Positions 38,632 to 46,582 of a stretch of DNA of 64,000 nt are shown here, in pieces. The position numbers were made by a program, and so were the translations under genes. The DNA is from Candidatus Gottesmanbacteria bacterium. GTDB taxonomy: Bacteria; Patescibacteria; Microgenomatia; UBA10105; UBA927. Positions within the stretch are counted from its first letter, which is position 1. Every line of letters begins with the position of its first letter. The stretch spans positions 41,189-105,188 of the forward strand of contig CAIJMI010000003.1 of the NCBI GenBank assembly GCA_903821745.1, given 5' to 3'. The notes under the pieces were generated by a model. The model did no database searches. It worked only from the letters and a program-made list of their open reading frames with translations, and had not been told where the DNA came from.

Positions 38632-39048
38632 TTATTTCTTTGGTGCTTCTGCTGTTTTTGTCTCTACTTTTGCGCGGTCATCTTTTTTCATTGCTCCAAC
38701 AGTCAGTCTTCGTCCTCGTTGTGTACGAGCGTTAGAACGTGTCCGTTGTCCTCGAGATGGCAATTTGTGAGTATGTCGGGATCCGCGATATGATCCAATC
38801 TCTCGAAGTCGTTTAATATTGGAAGCAATCAGCTGTCGAAGGTTTCCTTCTACGGTGCAGGTTTTTTCAATGACTTTTGCTAAATGGCTGATTTCTTCGT
38901 CAGTAAGAGTTTTTGCTCGGCGGGAGGGATTAATGTTGGCAGCTTTCATTACAGCAGAAACGTTTGTTCTTCCGATACCATAAATATAGGTTAAAGCGAT
39001 ATCAAGTCGCTTTTCATTTGGTATATCAACTCCTGCAATACGTGCCAT
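38632..39048 (-). CDS. rpsM: 30S ribosomal protein S13 (uS13)
   Basis: uS13 is in the 30S head and makes bridges to the 50S subunit. From ATG 39048 the 138 residues read MARIAGVDIPNEKRLDIALTYIYGIGRT, then SYRGSRHTHKLPSRGQRTRSNARTQRG near the end. A Lys/Ala/Glu tail of about 20 residues is added compared with E. coli (118). The ATG at 39093 would extend into rpmJ and is rejected. It lies 10 nt after rpmJ. Confidence 0.96.
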   Translation of the reverse strand: MARIAGVDIPNEKRLDIALTYIYGIGRTNVSAVMKAANINPSRRAKTLTDEEISHLAKVIEKTCTVEGNLRQLIASNIKRLREIGSYRGSRHTHKLPSRGQRTRSNARTQRGRRLTVGAMKKDDRAKVETKTAEAPKK

Positions 39049-39058
39049 AATAATTGTT

Positions 39059-39172
39059 TTATCCTTGTCGTTGTTTGTGTTTTGGATTTTCACAAATCAC
39101 AAACACTCGTCCACGTCTGCGGACAAGTTTACATTTATTACACATTGTTTTTACGCTTGCTCGGACTTTCAT
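39059..39172 (-). CDS. rpmJ: 50S ribosomal protein L36 (bL36), zinc-binding
   Basis: This 37-residue gene reads MKVRASVKTMCNKCKLVRRR to the end FVICENPKHKQRQG. The zinc knuckle is complete: Cys11, Cys14, Cys27 and His32, so this is the zinc-containing (C+) form. It lies 6 nt after infA and 10 nt before rpsM, its usual place. It is basic and binds 23S rRNA in the 50S subunit. Confidence 0.96.
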   Translation of the reverse strand: MKVRASVKTMCNKCKLVRRRGRVFVICENPKHKQRQG

Positions 39173-39178
39173 ATATTT

Positions 39179-39397
39179 TTACCTTACGCGATATGTAATT
39201 CTTCCTTTTGTTGCGTCATATGGGGTCATTTCAATTCTGACTTTGTCTCCTGGCATAATGCGAATATAGTTTAAACGCATCTTCCCGGACAAATGACACA
39301 ACACAATGACACTATTTGCCAATTTTACTCGAAACAATGTATTTGGCAAACACTCAAGCACTTCACCTTCAACTTCTATATTTCCCTGATGTGCCAT
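39179..39397 (-). CDS. infA: Translation initiation factor IF-1
   Basis: IF-1 occupies the A site during initiation. The 72 residues form the S1-like OB fold: GNIEVEGEVLECLPNTLFRVKLANS, HLSGKMRLNYIRIMPGDKVRIEMTPYDATKGRITYR. Length is exactly that of E. coli. It is the first gene of the alpha operon and has its own promoter in the end of map, followed by a terminator-like leader structure 9 nt before its ATG (see the leader entry). Confidence 0.97.
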   Translation of the reverse strand: MAHQGNIEVEGEVLECLPNTLFRVKLANSVIVLCHLSGKMRLNYIRIMPGDKVRIEMTPYDATKGRITYRVR

Positions 39398-39405
39398 AAA
39401 TACGC

Positions 39406-39466
39406 AAAAAAAATAACTACCGCAAACGACATTGAGATTCCCAACTGTCGTACTTAAGCGGGTGTT
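39406..39466 (-). promoter_or_regulatory. Leader terminator/attenuator candidate before infA
   Basis: The minus-strand leader folds into an inner hairpin (ACGACA and TTG pairing with CAA and TGTCGT, positions 39426-39451) inside an outer stem (AACACCCGC 39458-39466 with GCGGTAGTT 39415-39423). A run of eight U follows at 39406-39413, 8 nt before the infA ATG. It lies downstream of the infA promoter, so readthrough must be controlled. Confidence 0.65.
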
Positions 39467-39474
39467 AGTGCTTT

Positions 39475-39503
39475 ATTTTACCTTAAATATCTGATTTGGT
39501 CAA
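39475..39503 (-). promoter_or_regulatory. Promoter of the infA/alpha operon (TTGACC - 17 bp - TAAAAT)
   Basis: On the minus strand TTGACC (39498-39503), exactly 17 bp, TAAAAT (39475-39480). The -35 is inside the end of map. Start of transcription is expected near 39468, about 70 nt before the infA ATG. Confidence 0.65.
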
Positions 39504-40253
39504 CACGTCGGTTTTATCTTCCCCAATTGCGATGGTATGCTCAAATGTTGCGGTCAGTGACCGATCCTTTGAGGCTAGTGCCCAACCGTCATCATTGATG
39601 TATTCAATCGTGCCCCGGCCTGCCGCATAGATAACCTCAATTGCAAGTGTCATGCCTGCTGTTAACAACGGGGTTCTACTAATATCACCACGGACGAATT
39701 CCGGTATCATTGGCTCCTCATGAAGCTTTTTTCCTACCCCGTGCCCCGTAAGGTCTTTAATAACACTATATCCCGCTCCTTCAATTTCTCGTTGAATAAC
39801 ATCTGAAATATTGCCTATCCGATTTCCGGGCCGTGCGACAGCAATTGCTTTCCATAAGGTATTTGACCCCGCATTCAAAAATCGTTGTTTTTCTTCACGT
39901 TTTTCTTGACTATCACCAACAATTTTACTCCATGCTGTATCCGTATGAAGCCCCTCATAAATCATCCCAATATCGATCGTTAACACATCTCCGTTTTTTA
40001 ATTGGTATGCTGAAGGGATGCCATGGACAACAACGTCGTTTATACAAAGACACGTTGCCCATTTATAATCAGAAACGGTGGAAAATGATGGAAGACCACC
40101 TACTTCTTTAATTCGCTTTTGTGCTTGTTCTTCCAAATCCAAAAGCCGCACTCCCGGCTCTGACATAATAAGAAGTTCTTGCAAAATCCGACCTATTTTT
40201 TGTCCCCCCACGTTCATGGAATAAATTTCTGCTGGTGTTTTCAACACTGTCAT
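39483..40253 (-). CDS. map: Methionine aminopeptidase, type I
   Basis: Map removes the N-terminal Met of new proteins with two metal ions. The 256 residues have the metal and substrate positions of the family: CINDVVVHGIP, NGDVLTIDIGMIYEGLHTDTAWS (Asp pair), DLTGHGVGKKLHEEP (His), and the final ATFEHTIAIGED (Glu). It is full length (about 250-264). The start overlaps the cmk stop by 4 nt and the gene precedes infA, separated by a promoter region of 85 nt. Confidence 0.97.
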   Translation of the reverse strand: MTVLKTPAEIYSMNVGGQKIGRILQELLIMSEPGVRLLDLEEQAQKRIKEVGGLPSFSTVSDYKWATCLCINDVVVHGIPSAYQLKNGDVLTIDIGMIYEGLHTDTAWSKIVGDSQEKREEKQRFLNAGSNTLWKAIAVARPGNRIGNISDVIQREIEGAGYSVIKDLTGHGVGKKLHEEPMIPEFVRGDISRTPLLTAGMTLAIEVIYAAGRGTIEYINDDGWALASKDRSLTATFEHTIAIGEDKTDVLTKSDI

Positions 40254-40936
40254 ACCAGATGCCTTCTCTCTAACTCTTTTTTAATCACATCCACCACTTC
40301 TTCTTGAGACCAATGTGTAGAATCAAGTTCCCATGAATCAGAAAGTTTTTGTAATGGATCAGTTGCCCGTTCCATATCTTGTTTGTCCCGTGATTTTGTT
40401 TCTTTAACCACTTCTTCCATCGGTACATCAATCCCCTTAAGTTTCCATTGTTCATACCGACGTTTTGCACGTTCTTCGAGTGATGCAGTTAAAAATATTT
40501 TCAGCTGTGCATTGGGTAATACCCGCAGTCCAATATCTCTTCCCTCCATTACAACAGGCTGATCATCGGCTAGTTGTTGTTGACGAGTTACCATGACTTT
40601 ACGCACATTCGGATAGACACTCACATCTGATGCACCACTTGCTGTATCTGGCTCCATAATCCGTTCTGTTACATCTTCGCCGTTTAACTTCGCAAGGAAT
40701 GTTTCTTTACTTCCTTTTTCAGGACGAACAAGTTCTATATGACTTTTTTCTAATACAGCAAATACTGCTTTTTCGTCTTTGAATGACACATCTTCTTGAA
40801 TGCACGCAAGTGCAAGCATACGATACATTGCACCAGTGTAGATATATAAAAGATGTAACTCTTTTGCGAGTCTTGCTGCGATATCTCCTTTTCCTGCAGC
40901 TACTGGTCCATCGATAGCAATCTGTAATGCGCTCAT
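40250..40936 (-). CDS. cmk: Cytidylate kinase
   Basis: Cmk phosphorylates CMP and dCMP. The 228-residue protein starts MSALQIAIDGPVAAGKGDIAARLAKEL, where the P-loop reads GPVAAGKGD with Asp in place of the usual Thr after GKG. YTGAMYRMLALAC, VVMEGRDIGLRVLPNA and RDKQDMERATDPL (the CMP-binding region) follow. It overlaps adk and map by 4 nt each, so the three are translationally coupled. Finding cmk inside the secY-adk-map-infA string is unusual; elsewhere it is usually near rpsA. Confidence 0.93.
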   Translation of the reverse strand: MSALQIAIDGPVAAGKGDIAARLAKELHLLYIYTGAMYRMLALACIQEDVSFKDEKAVFAVLEKSHIELVRPEKGSKETFLAKLNGEDVTERIMEPDTASGASDVSVYPNVRKVMVTRQQQLADDQPVVMEGRDIGLRVLPNAQLKIFLTASLEERAKRRYEQWKLKGIDVPMEEVVKETKSRDKQDMERATDPLQKLSDSWELDSTHWSQEEVVDVIKKELERRHLV

Positions 40937-41526
40937 ATTTTTTTTGTTTCCTCAACTGCTTTCATAATATCATTATGCACTTCTTCAATACTTCTATTTG
41001 CGTTAATATGGACAAGTTTTACTCCTGATTTTGTGTAGTAATCCAATACTTCTTTTTCTCCTTCTTTATAAATAGCAAGTCTGCTCTTTATCCGTTCCGG
41101 TGAGTCATGAAGTTCTGTACTTCCCGGATACATTGGGCGGCCTCGTTTTATCAACCGATCGTATGACACATCTTCCGGAAGATCCAAAAAAATAACGAGT
41201 TCCACTTTATATCCATATTTATCAATCTTATCATCCAAAAATTTTACCTGATCCACGTTTCTTGGATATCCATCCATAATCCACGCACCTTTTGCATCAT
41301 CTTCCTTGAGTCTCCATTTCCATAATACTTCCATTTCAGAATTTGCAACGTATTTGCCTTCATCAAGTGCTTGCTTACACACGGCACCGATAATACCTTT
41401 ATCATTTGCTGCTGCATCACGCACTAAATCACCACTGGTAAGAATAGGAATTTTTAATTCATCTGCCAACAGTTTTGCTTGTGTTCCTTTACCAGACCCT
41501 TCCGGACCAAAAAAAACAATATGCAT
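40933..41526 (-). CDS. adk: Adenylate kinase, short form
   Basis: Adk interconverts ATP, ADP and AMP. The 197-residue protein has the P-loop FFGPEGSGKGTQAKLLADEL, the AMP-binding TSGDLVRDA and MDGYPRNVDQVKFLD, and a short LID (RGRPMYPGSTELHDSPERIKSRL) without zinc cysteines. It lies 86 nt after secY and overlaps cmk by 4 nt. In this 86-nt gap I see no clear terminator or strong promoter. Confidence 0.96.
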   Translation of the reverse strand: MHIVFFGPEGSGKGTQAKLLADELKIPILTSGDLVRDAAANDKGIIGAVCKQALDEGKYVANSEMEVLWKWRLKEDDAKGAWIMDGYPRNVDQVKFLDDKIDKYGYKVELVIFLDLPEDVSYDRLIKRGRPMYPGSTELHDSPERIKSRLAIYKEGEKEVLDYYTKSGVKLVHINANRSIEEVHNDIMKAVEETKKI

Positions 41527-41612
41527 GCCATATTAGACTCACCACTTACTTCAAAAACACAAAAAATTAACTTCTTGTATTTCTCTCGTAAATGGTAAGA
41601 ATCCTTTGAAAA

Positions 41613-42902
41613 TTAATCCTTTAAATAGCCGTCATAGTTTCGCATGACGAGCTGCGCTTCTAATGTTTTTACTGTTTCAAGTACAACCGATACAACGATC
41701 AAAACACTTGTTCCTCCAATAAGAAGTGTTGTCATCCCTGTTAGACCCCTGGCAAGAGATGGCAATATTGCAATCATCCCAAGAAACACAGCTCCTGCAA
41801 GAGTAATTCTTGTTAAAATATAATTTAAATATGCTGCCGTCGGGCTTCCGGGACGAATACCTGGAATAAAGCCACCGTACTTTTGAATTTCTTCAGAAAT
41901 CTTTTTCGGATTGAAGGTGATTGCGGTGTAGAAATACGTAAACCCAATAACAAGTACAAAATAAAAAATGTTGTAAAACGCGCCGTTTGGATTAAAAAGA
42001 TACGTCAGTCCATTTCCTAAACTGGCAAACGCGGGATTTGGAAGCTGTTTCAAAAATCCTCCAATAAGTGATGGAAGTAGCACCATGGAGACAGCAAAGA
42101 TAATTGGAATCACCCCTGCCTGATTCACGCGAAGCGGTAAAAATGATGCACCACCACCATAAATTTTATTTCCCCGTACACGTCTGGCGTATTGTACTGT
42201 TACTTTTCTCACTGCTTCATTCACAATAACTGTGGCTGCAATAACAACAAATCCGAGCGCCAATACAAATATCATATTCATAACAGATTCAGATGTTGCA
42301 GCTGTAAATGCCTGTCCAAACGTTACTGGCATTCTTCCAACGATACCCGCAAATATCAAAAGGGAAATTCCATTCCCTATACCATATTCCGTAATAAGTT
42401 CACCAATCCACATCACAAACATGGTTCCAGCAGTCATCGTCAAAATAATCGTGATAAATGTCAATGGATCAACAGTTAAAATCATTTGTTGATTCCGAAG
42501 TAACGCAACCATACCGATGGCCTGAATTGTTGCAAGCGGTACGGTTAGAAAACGTGTGTATTGATTAATCTGTTCTCTTCCCGATTCCCCTTCCTTTGCC
42601 AGCTCCTCCAGTTTTGGAAAAACGATTTGAAGAAGCTGCAGAATAATGGATGCGTTGATGTACGGGTTAATACCGAGCGCAAGAATAGAAAAATTTACTA
42701 AGGTTCCTCCAGAAAAAACATCCAAGAGTGCTAAGAATTGATTTTGAGAAAACAACACGGCAAGTTTCGTTGTATCAACGCCAGGAATTGGAATGTGTGC
42801 AAACATTCTAAATATGATAAAAAGACCGGCGGTAAGCAAAATTTTCCTTCGAAGTGCAGGCGTTTTCCAACTGGATATCAGTGGTGCAAGTAGCGTATTC
42901 AT
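41613..42902 (-). CDS. secY: Protein translocase subunit SecY
   Basis: SecY is the protein-conducting channel. The 429 residues contain ten membrane helices with the start WKTPALRRKILLTAGLFIIFRMFAHIPIPGVD, the plug region LDVFSGG, LALGINPYINASIILQLL, the cytoplasmic ARRVRGNKIYGGG loop and FVLVIGFTYFYTAITFNPKKISEEIQKYGGFIPGIRPG near the end. It is a little shorter than E. coli (443). It follows rplO after 35 nt, and the SecDF pair is also in this window. Confidence 0.97.
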   Translation of the reverse strand: MNTLLAPLISSWKTPALRRKILLTAGLFIIFRMFAHIPIPGVDTTKLAVLFSQNQFLALLDVFSGGTLVNFSILALGINPYINASIILQLLQIVFPKLEELAKEGESGREQINQYTRFLTVPLATIQAIGMVALLRNQQMILTVDPLTFITIILTMTAGTMFVMWIGELITEYGIGNGISLLIFAGIVGRMPVTFGQAFTAATSESVMNMIFVLALGFVVIAATVIVNEAVRKVTVQYARRVRGNKIYGGGASFLPLRVNQAGVIPIIFAVSMVLLPSLIGGFLKQLPNPAFASLGNGLTYLFNPNGAFYNIFYFVLVIGFTYFYTAITFNPKKISEEIQKYGGFIPGIRPGSPTAAYLNYILTRITLAGAVFLGMIAILPSLARGLTGMTTLLIGGTSVLIVVSVVLETVKTLEAQLVMRNYDGYLKD

Positions 42903-42937
42903 GTGAACACAATCTACAATACTACGAACAGCCGGTA

Positions 42938-43369
42938 TTATTCAACAACCACTTTTCCACCAGCAGCCGTAATGAGTTTTGTGCTTCCTTTTGAGCAGGC
43001 AACATGAACAACATATGCATGCTCAACTTTTGCTTTACCAAGTATTTTAATTCGCGTTGCTTTTTTAGATACAAATCCTAGCTTAACCAGTATTTCTTTT
43101 GTAATGTCCCCTGCAGGAAGTGTAGAAAGACGTGTAAGTTGCACTTCTGATACACCATCTTTTTGAGATGCATTTCGCATTTTTCCTCGAAGCAGAGGAA
43201 GTCTCTTTATCAGAGACAATTGTCCGCCTTCAAAACCAATTGGCATATGGTCACGCGCATTTTGGCCTTTGGTTCCCCGACCCGATGTTTTTACTTTTCC
43301 GGAACCGTGTCCACGGCCAATGCGTTTTTTTGTGCGTTTTACAATAGATGGAAATTGTGCGAGTTTCAT
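42938..43369 (-). CDS. rplO: 50S ribosomal protein L15 (uL15)
   Basis: uL15 is a late-middle 50S assembly protein. The 143 residues read MKLAQFPSIVKRTKKRIGRGHGSGKVKTSGRGTKGQNAR at the start, an arginine/glycine-rich arm, and then IGFEGGQLSLIKRLPLLRG. Length matches E. coli (144). It lies 13 nt after rpsE; the usual rpmD gene between them is missing, as in other CPR. SecY follows after 35 nt. Confidence 0.97.
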   Translation of the reverse strand: MKLAQFPSIVKRTKKRIGRGHGSGKVKTSGRGTKGQNARDHMPIGFEGGQLSLIKRLPLLRGKMRNASQKDGVSEVQLTRLSTLPAGDITKEILVKLGFVSKKATRIKILGKAKVEHAYVVHVACSKGSTKLITAAGGKVVVE

Positions 43370-43382
43370 AGATTCTTTTTCC

Positions 43383-43847
43383 TTACTTTCGAATATGAAT
43401 AATTTTTAATTTCTTCAGCGCTTCCATCGTTGCATAGACATTCGATGCTTGATTCTTGCTACCAAGAATTTTTGATACCACATCTTTCACTCCTGCTGCT
43501 TCCATGACAGAACGCACTGCTCCACCTGCAATAACTCCGGTTCCTGGTGGTGCGGGCTTAATCAAAATCATCGCAGCTCCTCGTTTAACCAATACTTCGT
43601 GAGGAATTGTTTTATTGTGCATTGGTACCAAGATCATGTGTTTTTTTGCATAAATAACTGCTTTTTTGACAGCACTTGAAACATCTGGAGCACCGCCAAG
43701 TCCAACTCCGACACGTCCTTTTTTATCTCCGACAACAATCAAAACGGAAAATCCAATTTTATTTCCGCCTTTTGTTTTTTTGGAAACGCGGTTTACTTGA
43801 ACAACTTTTTCATCAAATTCTGATGGTGCACGACGATTATCTATCAT
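43383..43847 (-). CDS. rpsE: 30S ribosomal protein S5 (uS5)
   Basis: uS5 forms part of the mRNA entry channel. The 154 residues have KVVQVNRVSKKTKGGNKIGFSVLIVVGDKKGRVGVGLGGAPDV, the S5 double-stranded RNA-binding start, and PPGTGVIAGGAVRSVMEAAGV. Length is slightly shorter than E. coli (167). The start overlaps the rplR stop by 4 nt. The next gene is rplO with no L30 gene between them. Confidence 0.97.
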   Translation of the reverse strand: MIDNRRAPSEFDEKVVQVNRVSKKTKGGNKIGFSVLIVVGDKKGRVGVGLGGAPDVSSAVKKAVIYAKKHMILVPMHNKTIPHEVLVKRGAAMILIKPAPPGTGVIAGGAVRSVMEAAGVKDVVSKILGSKNQASNVYATMEALKKLKIIHIRK

Positions 43848-44182
43848 ATCGTTATTCCTCCCTCACGGACCGTATCTGCTACCATTTTCACGACACCGTG
43901 ATATTTATATCCTCCGCGATCAAATACCATCGTTGTTATGTGTTTTTCTTTTGCTTTTGCAACCACTGCTTCGCCAATTTTTTTTGCGTGTGCCATATTT
44001 TTTCCATCGCCTTGAACGGAAAATACTGTCACTTTTTTTACATCATCAACGACCTGCACATCAATTGCTTTGTTTGATCGATAGACAGAAAGTCTTGGTC
44101 GATCTCCTGTGCCGCGAACTTTTGCACGAATTCGTGCAACACGTTTTGATTGAATCAGTTTTTTTGATTTTCGTTTTATCAT
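43844..44182 (-). CDS. rplR: 50S ribosomal protein L18 (uL18)
   Basis: uL18 binds 5S rRNA in the central protuberance. The 112 residues have VARIRAKVRGTGDRPRLSVYRSNKAIDVQVVDD and VFDRGGYKYHGVVKMVADTVREGGITI. It is near E. coli length (117). It overlaps rpsE by 4 nt and lies 12 nt after rplF. Confidence 0.96.
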   Translation of the reverse strand: MIKRKSKKLIQSKRVARIRAKVRGTGDRPRLSVYRSNKAIDVQVVDDVKKVTVFSVQGDGKNMAHAKKIGEAVVAKAKEKHITTMVFDRGGYKYHGVVKMVADTVREGGITI

Positions 44183-44194
44183 AGTACTACTCCC

Positions 44195-44755
44195 TTATTT
44201 TGCGCCACCCGCTCCGCCGATTGCTTTTGCTGATTTTCCTGCTTTCTTTCGAATGTGTTCACCGACGTATTTAATTCCTTTTCCTTTATATGGTTCTGGT
44301 TTTCGAACTTCTCTGATATTTGCTGCAATTTGTCCGACAATTTGTTTATTAATACCGGATACAACAATTTTTCCTTCAACAACGGCAAGTGTTATTCCTT
44401 CTGGAGGAACAATCGTTACCTGATGAGAAAATCCAACTGACAATACTAAATTGTTTCCAGACATTGTCGCTCGATATCCAACTCCGGCAAGTTCTAATGT
44501 TTTTGTCCATCCAGTCGTAACACCAACAAGCATGTTTGCAAGTTCTGCGCGGACAAAACCATGCAGTGCATTATATTTTGTATCCTGTTTTACACATTCG
44601 ATGGTGATTTCTTTCTCACCCGTAACAACCGTAATGTTTTCTGGAAGTGTGAGAAAAAGTTGCCCTTTTGGTCCTTTCACCGTCACGTTTTTCCCTTCAA
44701 CGGTGATGGTTGCTTCTTTTTTTGTTTCAATTGGTGATTTTCCTATTCGTGACAT
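44195..44755 (-). CDS. rplF: 50S ribosomal protein L6 (uL6)
   Basis: uL6 lies near the GTPase-associated centre. From ATG 44755 the 186 residues begin MSRIGKSPIETKKEATITVEGKNVTVKGPKGQL and end with KPEPYKGKGIKYVGEHIRKKAGKSAK. The first ATG at 44812 overlaps rpsH and is rejected. It is slightly longer than E. coli (177) at the Gly/Ala tail. It is 19 nt after rpsH. Confidence 0.96.
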   Translation of the reverse strand: MSRIGKSPIETKKEATITVEGKNVTVKGPKGQLFLTLPENITVVTGEKEITIECVKQDTKYNALHGFVRAELANMLVGVTTGWTKTLELAGVGYRATMSGNNLVLSVGFSHQVTIVPPEGITLAVVEGKIVVSGINKQIVGQIAANIREVRKPEPYKGKGIKYVGEHIRKKAGKSAKAIGGAGGAK

Positions 44756-44774
44756 ATATTTCTTGCCTTCCGTA

Positions 44775-45155
44775 TTACCAAATTTCACACAATAATTCTC
44801 CGCCAATGCCAAGTTTCTTTGCAGCGCGTCCTGTCATCATTCCTTTTGATGTTGAAAGGATTGCTGTTCCCATTCCGGAAAATACTTTCGGTATTTCATT
44901 TTTATCGATATACCATCGCAGTCCCGGTTTGCTGACTCGTTTGACTCCTGAAATGGCAGACGGCTTCAATACCATATGAAGAATAAATTTTGGCATGACT
45001 CCATTCTTTTTGAAACTTTCGATATATTGTTCTCCCACAAGAATTTCCGCGAGTGCTGCTTTCATATTTGAATATGGAAGATCTACACTCTTTCTTCCCG
45101 CAGCAGCGGCATTTTTTATTTGAATTAACATGTCTCCAATAGGATCATTTACCAT
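44775..45155 (-). CDS. rpsH: 30S ribosomal protein S8 (uS8)
   Basis: uS8 binds the central domain of 16S rRNA and in E. coli represses the spc operon. The 126 residues contain VNDPIGDMLIQIKNAAAAGRKSVDLPYSN, KPGLRWYIDKNEIPKVFSGMGTAILSTSKGMMTGRAAKKLGIGGELLCEIW. Length is normal (130). It is 13 nt after rpsN. Confidence 0.97.
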   Translation of the reverse strand: MVNDPIGDMLIQIKNAAAAGRKSVDLPYSNMKAALAEILVGEQYIESFKKNGVMPKFILHMVLKPSAISGVKRVSKPGLRWYIDKNEIPKVFSGMGTAILSTSKGMMTGRAAKKLGIGGELLCEIW

Positions 45156-45168
45156 AATGTATTCCCCT

Positions 45169-45354
45169 TTACCACGATGCCTTTACAACTCCCGGCAATT
45201 CGCCTTTATGTGCAAGATCTCGAAAACAAATCCTGCAAATACCGAATTTTCGAATATATGACCGTGACCGCCCACACAAGTTACAGCGGTTCTTATGCCG
45301 AACTGCAAACTTTTGTTTTTCATCAAATTTAACGACGTCAGATGTTTTAGCCAT
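45169..45354 (-). CDS. rpsN: 30S ribosomal protein S14, zinc-binding type (uS14)
   Basis: uS14 is in the 30S head. From ATG 45354 the protein has 61 residues, the length of the zinc form, with CNLC and CRIC as the two zinc pairs, flanked by RHKNR and the end RDLAHKGELPGVVKASW. AAGGAG lies just before the ATG. The frame upstream to 45372 overlaps rplE and is rejected. It is 7 nt after rplE and 13 nt before rpsH. Confidence 0.97.
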   Translation of the reverse strand: MAKTSDVVKFDEKQKFAVRHKNRCNLCGRSRSYIRKFGICRICFRDLAHKGELPGVVKASW

Positions 45355-45361
45355 AGTCTCC

Positions 45362-45901
45362 TTATACTGCAAACGGTAATCCTAACAATTTTAATAATAA
45401 TTTTGCTTGTTCATCAGTCTCTGCACTTGTTACGAATGTTGCTTCAAATCCCCGAACGTGATCAACGATTGCGTATTCAAGATCTGGAAATATTGTCTGT
45501 TCCGGAATACCTAATGTATAGTTGCCGTTTCCATCAAATCCTTTTGTTGGAATACCTCGGAAATCCCGAACCCGAGGAAGTGCAATTCCGACAAGTCTCA
45601 TTAAAAAGTCATACATCCGTTTTCCACGAAGTGTCACTTTGACACCAATAATATCGTTTTCCCGAAGTTTAAAAGATGAGATAGCAATCTTTGCTTTCGT
45701 AATCACGGGTTTTTGACCAGTAATCAGCCCAAGCTGTTCACTCACTTTGTCTGCAATCTTTTTATCTTTTAAGGCTTCGCCAAGTCCACAGTTAATGACA
45801 ATTTTTAACAACCGTGGCACAGCCATACGATTGGTAATGCCTAATTCTTTCATTAACTTTGGCACCATTTCTTCTTTATAGTTTTTTTCTAGCGTTGTCA
45901 T
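45362..45901 (-). CDS. rplE: 50S ribosomal protein L5 (uL5)
   Basis: uL5 binds 5S rRNA and P-site tRNA. The 179 residues equal E. coli length and contain VPRLLKIVINCGLGEALKDKK, the GQKPVITKAKIAISSFKLRENDIIGVKVTLRG stretch, RVRDFRGIPTKGFDGNGNYTLGIPEQTIFPD, and the conserved end TSAETDEQAKLLLKLLGLPF. It is 3 nt after rplX and 7 nt before rpsN. Confidence 0.97.
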   Translation of the reverse strand: MTTLEKNYKEEMVPKLMKELGITNRMAVPRLLKIVINCGLGEALKDKKIADKVSEQLGLITGQKPVITKAKIAISSFKLRENDIIGVKVTLRGKRMYDFLMRLVGIALPRVRDFRGIPTKGFDGNGNYTLGIPEQTIFPDLEYAIVDHVRGFEATFVTSAETDEQAKLLLKLLGLPFAV

Positions 45902-45904
45902 AGA

Positions 45905-46210
45905 TTATATTTTTGCTTCACATTTTTTACACACTCTGTATTTATCTTTTGCTGCAAGCATATATCCGATTCTTGTTTGTTTGCCGCATTTTGGACAGAT
46001 AAGTGCAATCTTTCCAACAGACAATGGTCGTGGTTTTTCGATAATCCCACCCGGGTGTTTATCATCGCGACGTTTCATATGTCGTTTATAGATATTTACT
46101 CCAGGAACGATAACAGTATTATCCTGAGGAAATACTGTTTCGATTTTTCCTTTTCGGCCTTTATCTTTTCCTATTGTTACGATAATTTCGTCACCTTTTT
46201 TAAATTTCAT
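45905..46210 (-). CDS. rplX: 50S ribosomal protein L24 (uL24) with zinc ribbon
   Basis: uL24 starts 50S assembly. The 101-residue protein has the KOW motif FKKGDEIIVTIGKDKGRKGKI, VNIYKRHMKR, and a C-terminal CPKC and CKKC zinc ribbon (CPKCGKQTRIGYMLAAKDKYRVCKKC). The four-Cys ribbon is found in some bacteria and absent in E. coli. It is 2 nt after rplN and 3 nt before rplE. Confidence 0.96.
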   Translation of the reverse strand: MKFKKGDEIIVTIGKDKGRKGKIETVFPQDNTVIVPGVNIYKRHMKRRDDKHPGGIIEKPRPLSVGKIALICPKCGKQTRIGYMLAAKDKYRVCKKCEAKI

Positions 46211-46212
46211 AG

Positions 46213-46581
46213 TTAAAACATCTCCAAAGACATACTGGCTATTTTATCAAATCCTTTTTCTTTTATCTCACGAGCAATCGGCCCGAATATACGCGTTCCG
46301 CGTGGGTTTCCGTCTGCATCTACAACAACGCCTGCGTTGTCGTCAAACCGAATATATGATCCATCTTTTCTTCGATATTCTTTATGTGTCCGTACGATAA
46401 TCACTTTTACCATTTCATCGTCTTTCACGATTCCGGTTGGATCTGCTTTCTTTACAACGCATTGCACGAGATCACCGAGGGTCGCAAATTTCCGAAGTGA
46501 CGAACCATAAATATGGGTCACTGTCATCCATTGGACGCCGCTGTTGTCTGCTGATTTTAATTCTGTTCTTCTTTGAATCAT
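46213..46581 (-). CDS. rplN: 50S ribosomal protein L14 (uL14)
   Basis: uL14 sits at the subunit interface. The 122 residues have MIQRRTELKSADNSGVQWMTVTHIYG, VVKKADPTGIVKDDEMVKVIIVRTHKEYRRKDGSYIRFDDNAGVVVDADGNPRGTRIFGPIARE. Length equals the family. It is 1 nt after rpsQ and 2 nt before rplX. Confidence 0.97.
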   Translation of the reverse strand: MIQRRTELKSADNSGVQWMTVTHIYGSSLRKFATLGDLVQCVVKKADPTGIVKDDEMVKVIIVRTHKEYRRKDGSYIRFDDNAGVVVDADGNPRGTRIFGPIAREIKEKGFDKIASMSLEMF

Positions 46582-46582
46582 A

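Noticed and set aside
41527..41612. Attenuator or terminator in the 86-nt secY-adk gap
   Set aside because: Only a long-range 7-bp pairing with one wobble and a 6-nt U run without a proper stem were found.
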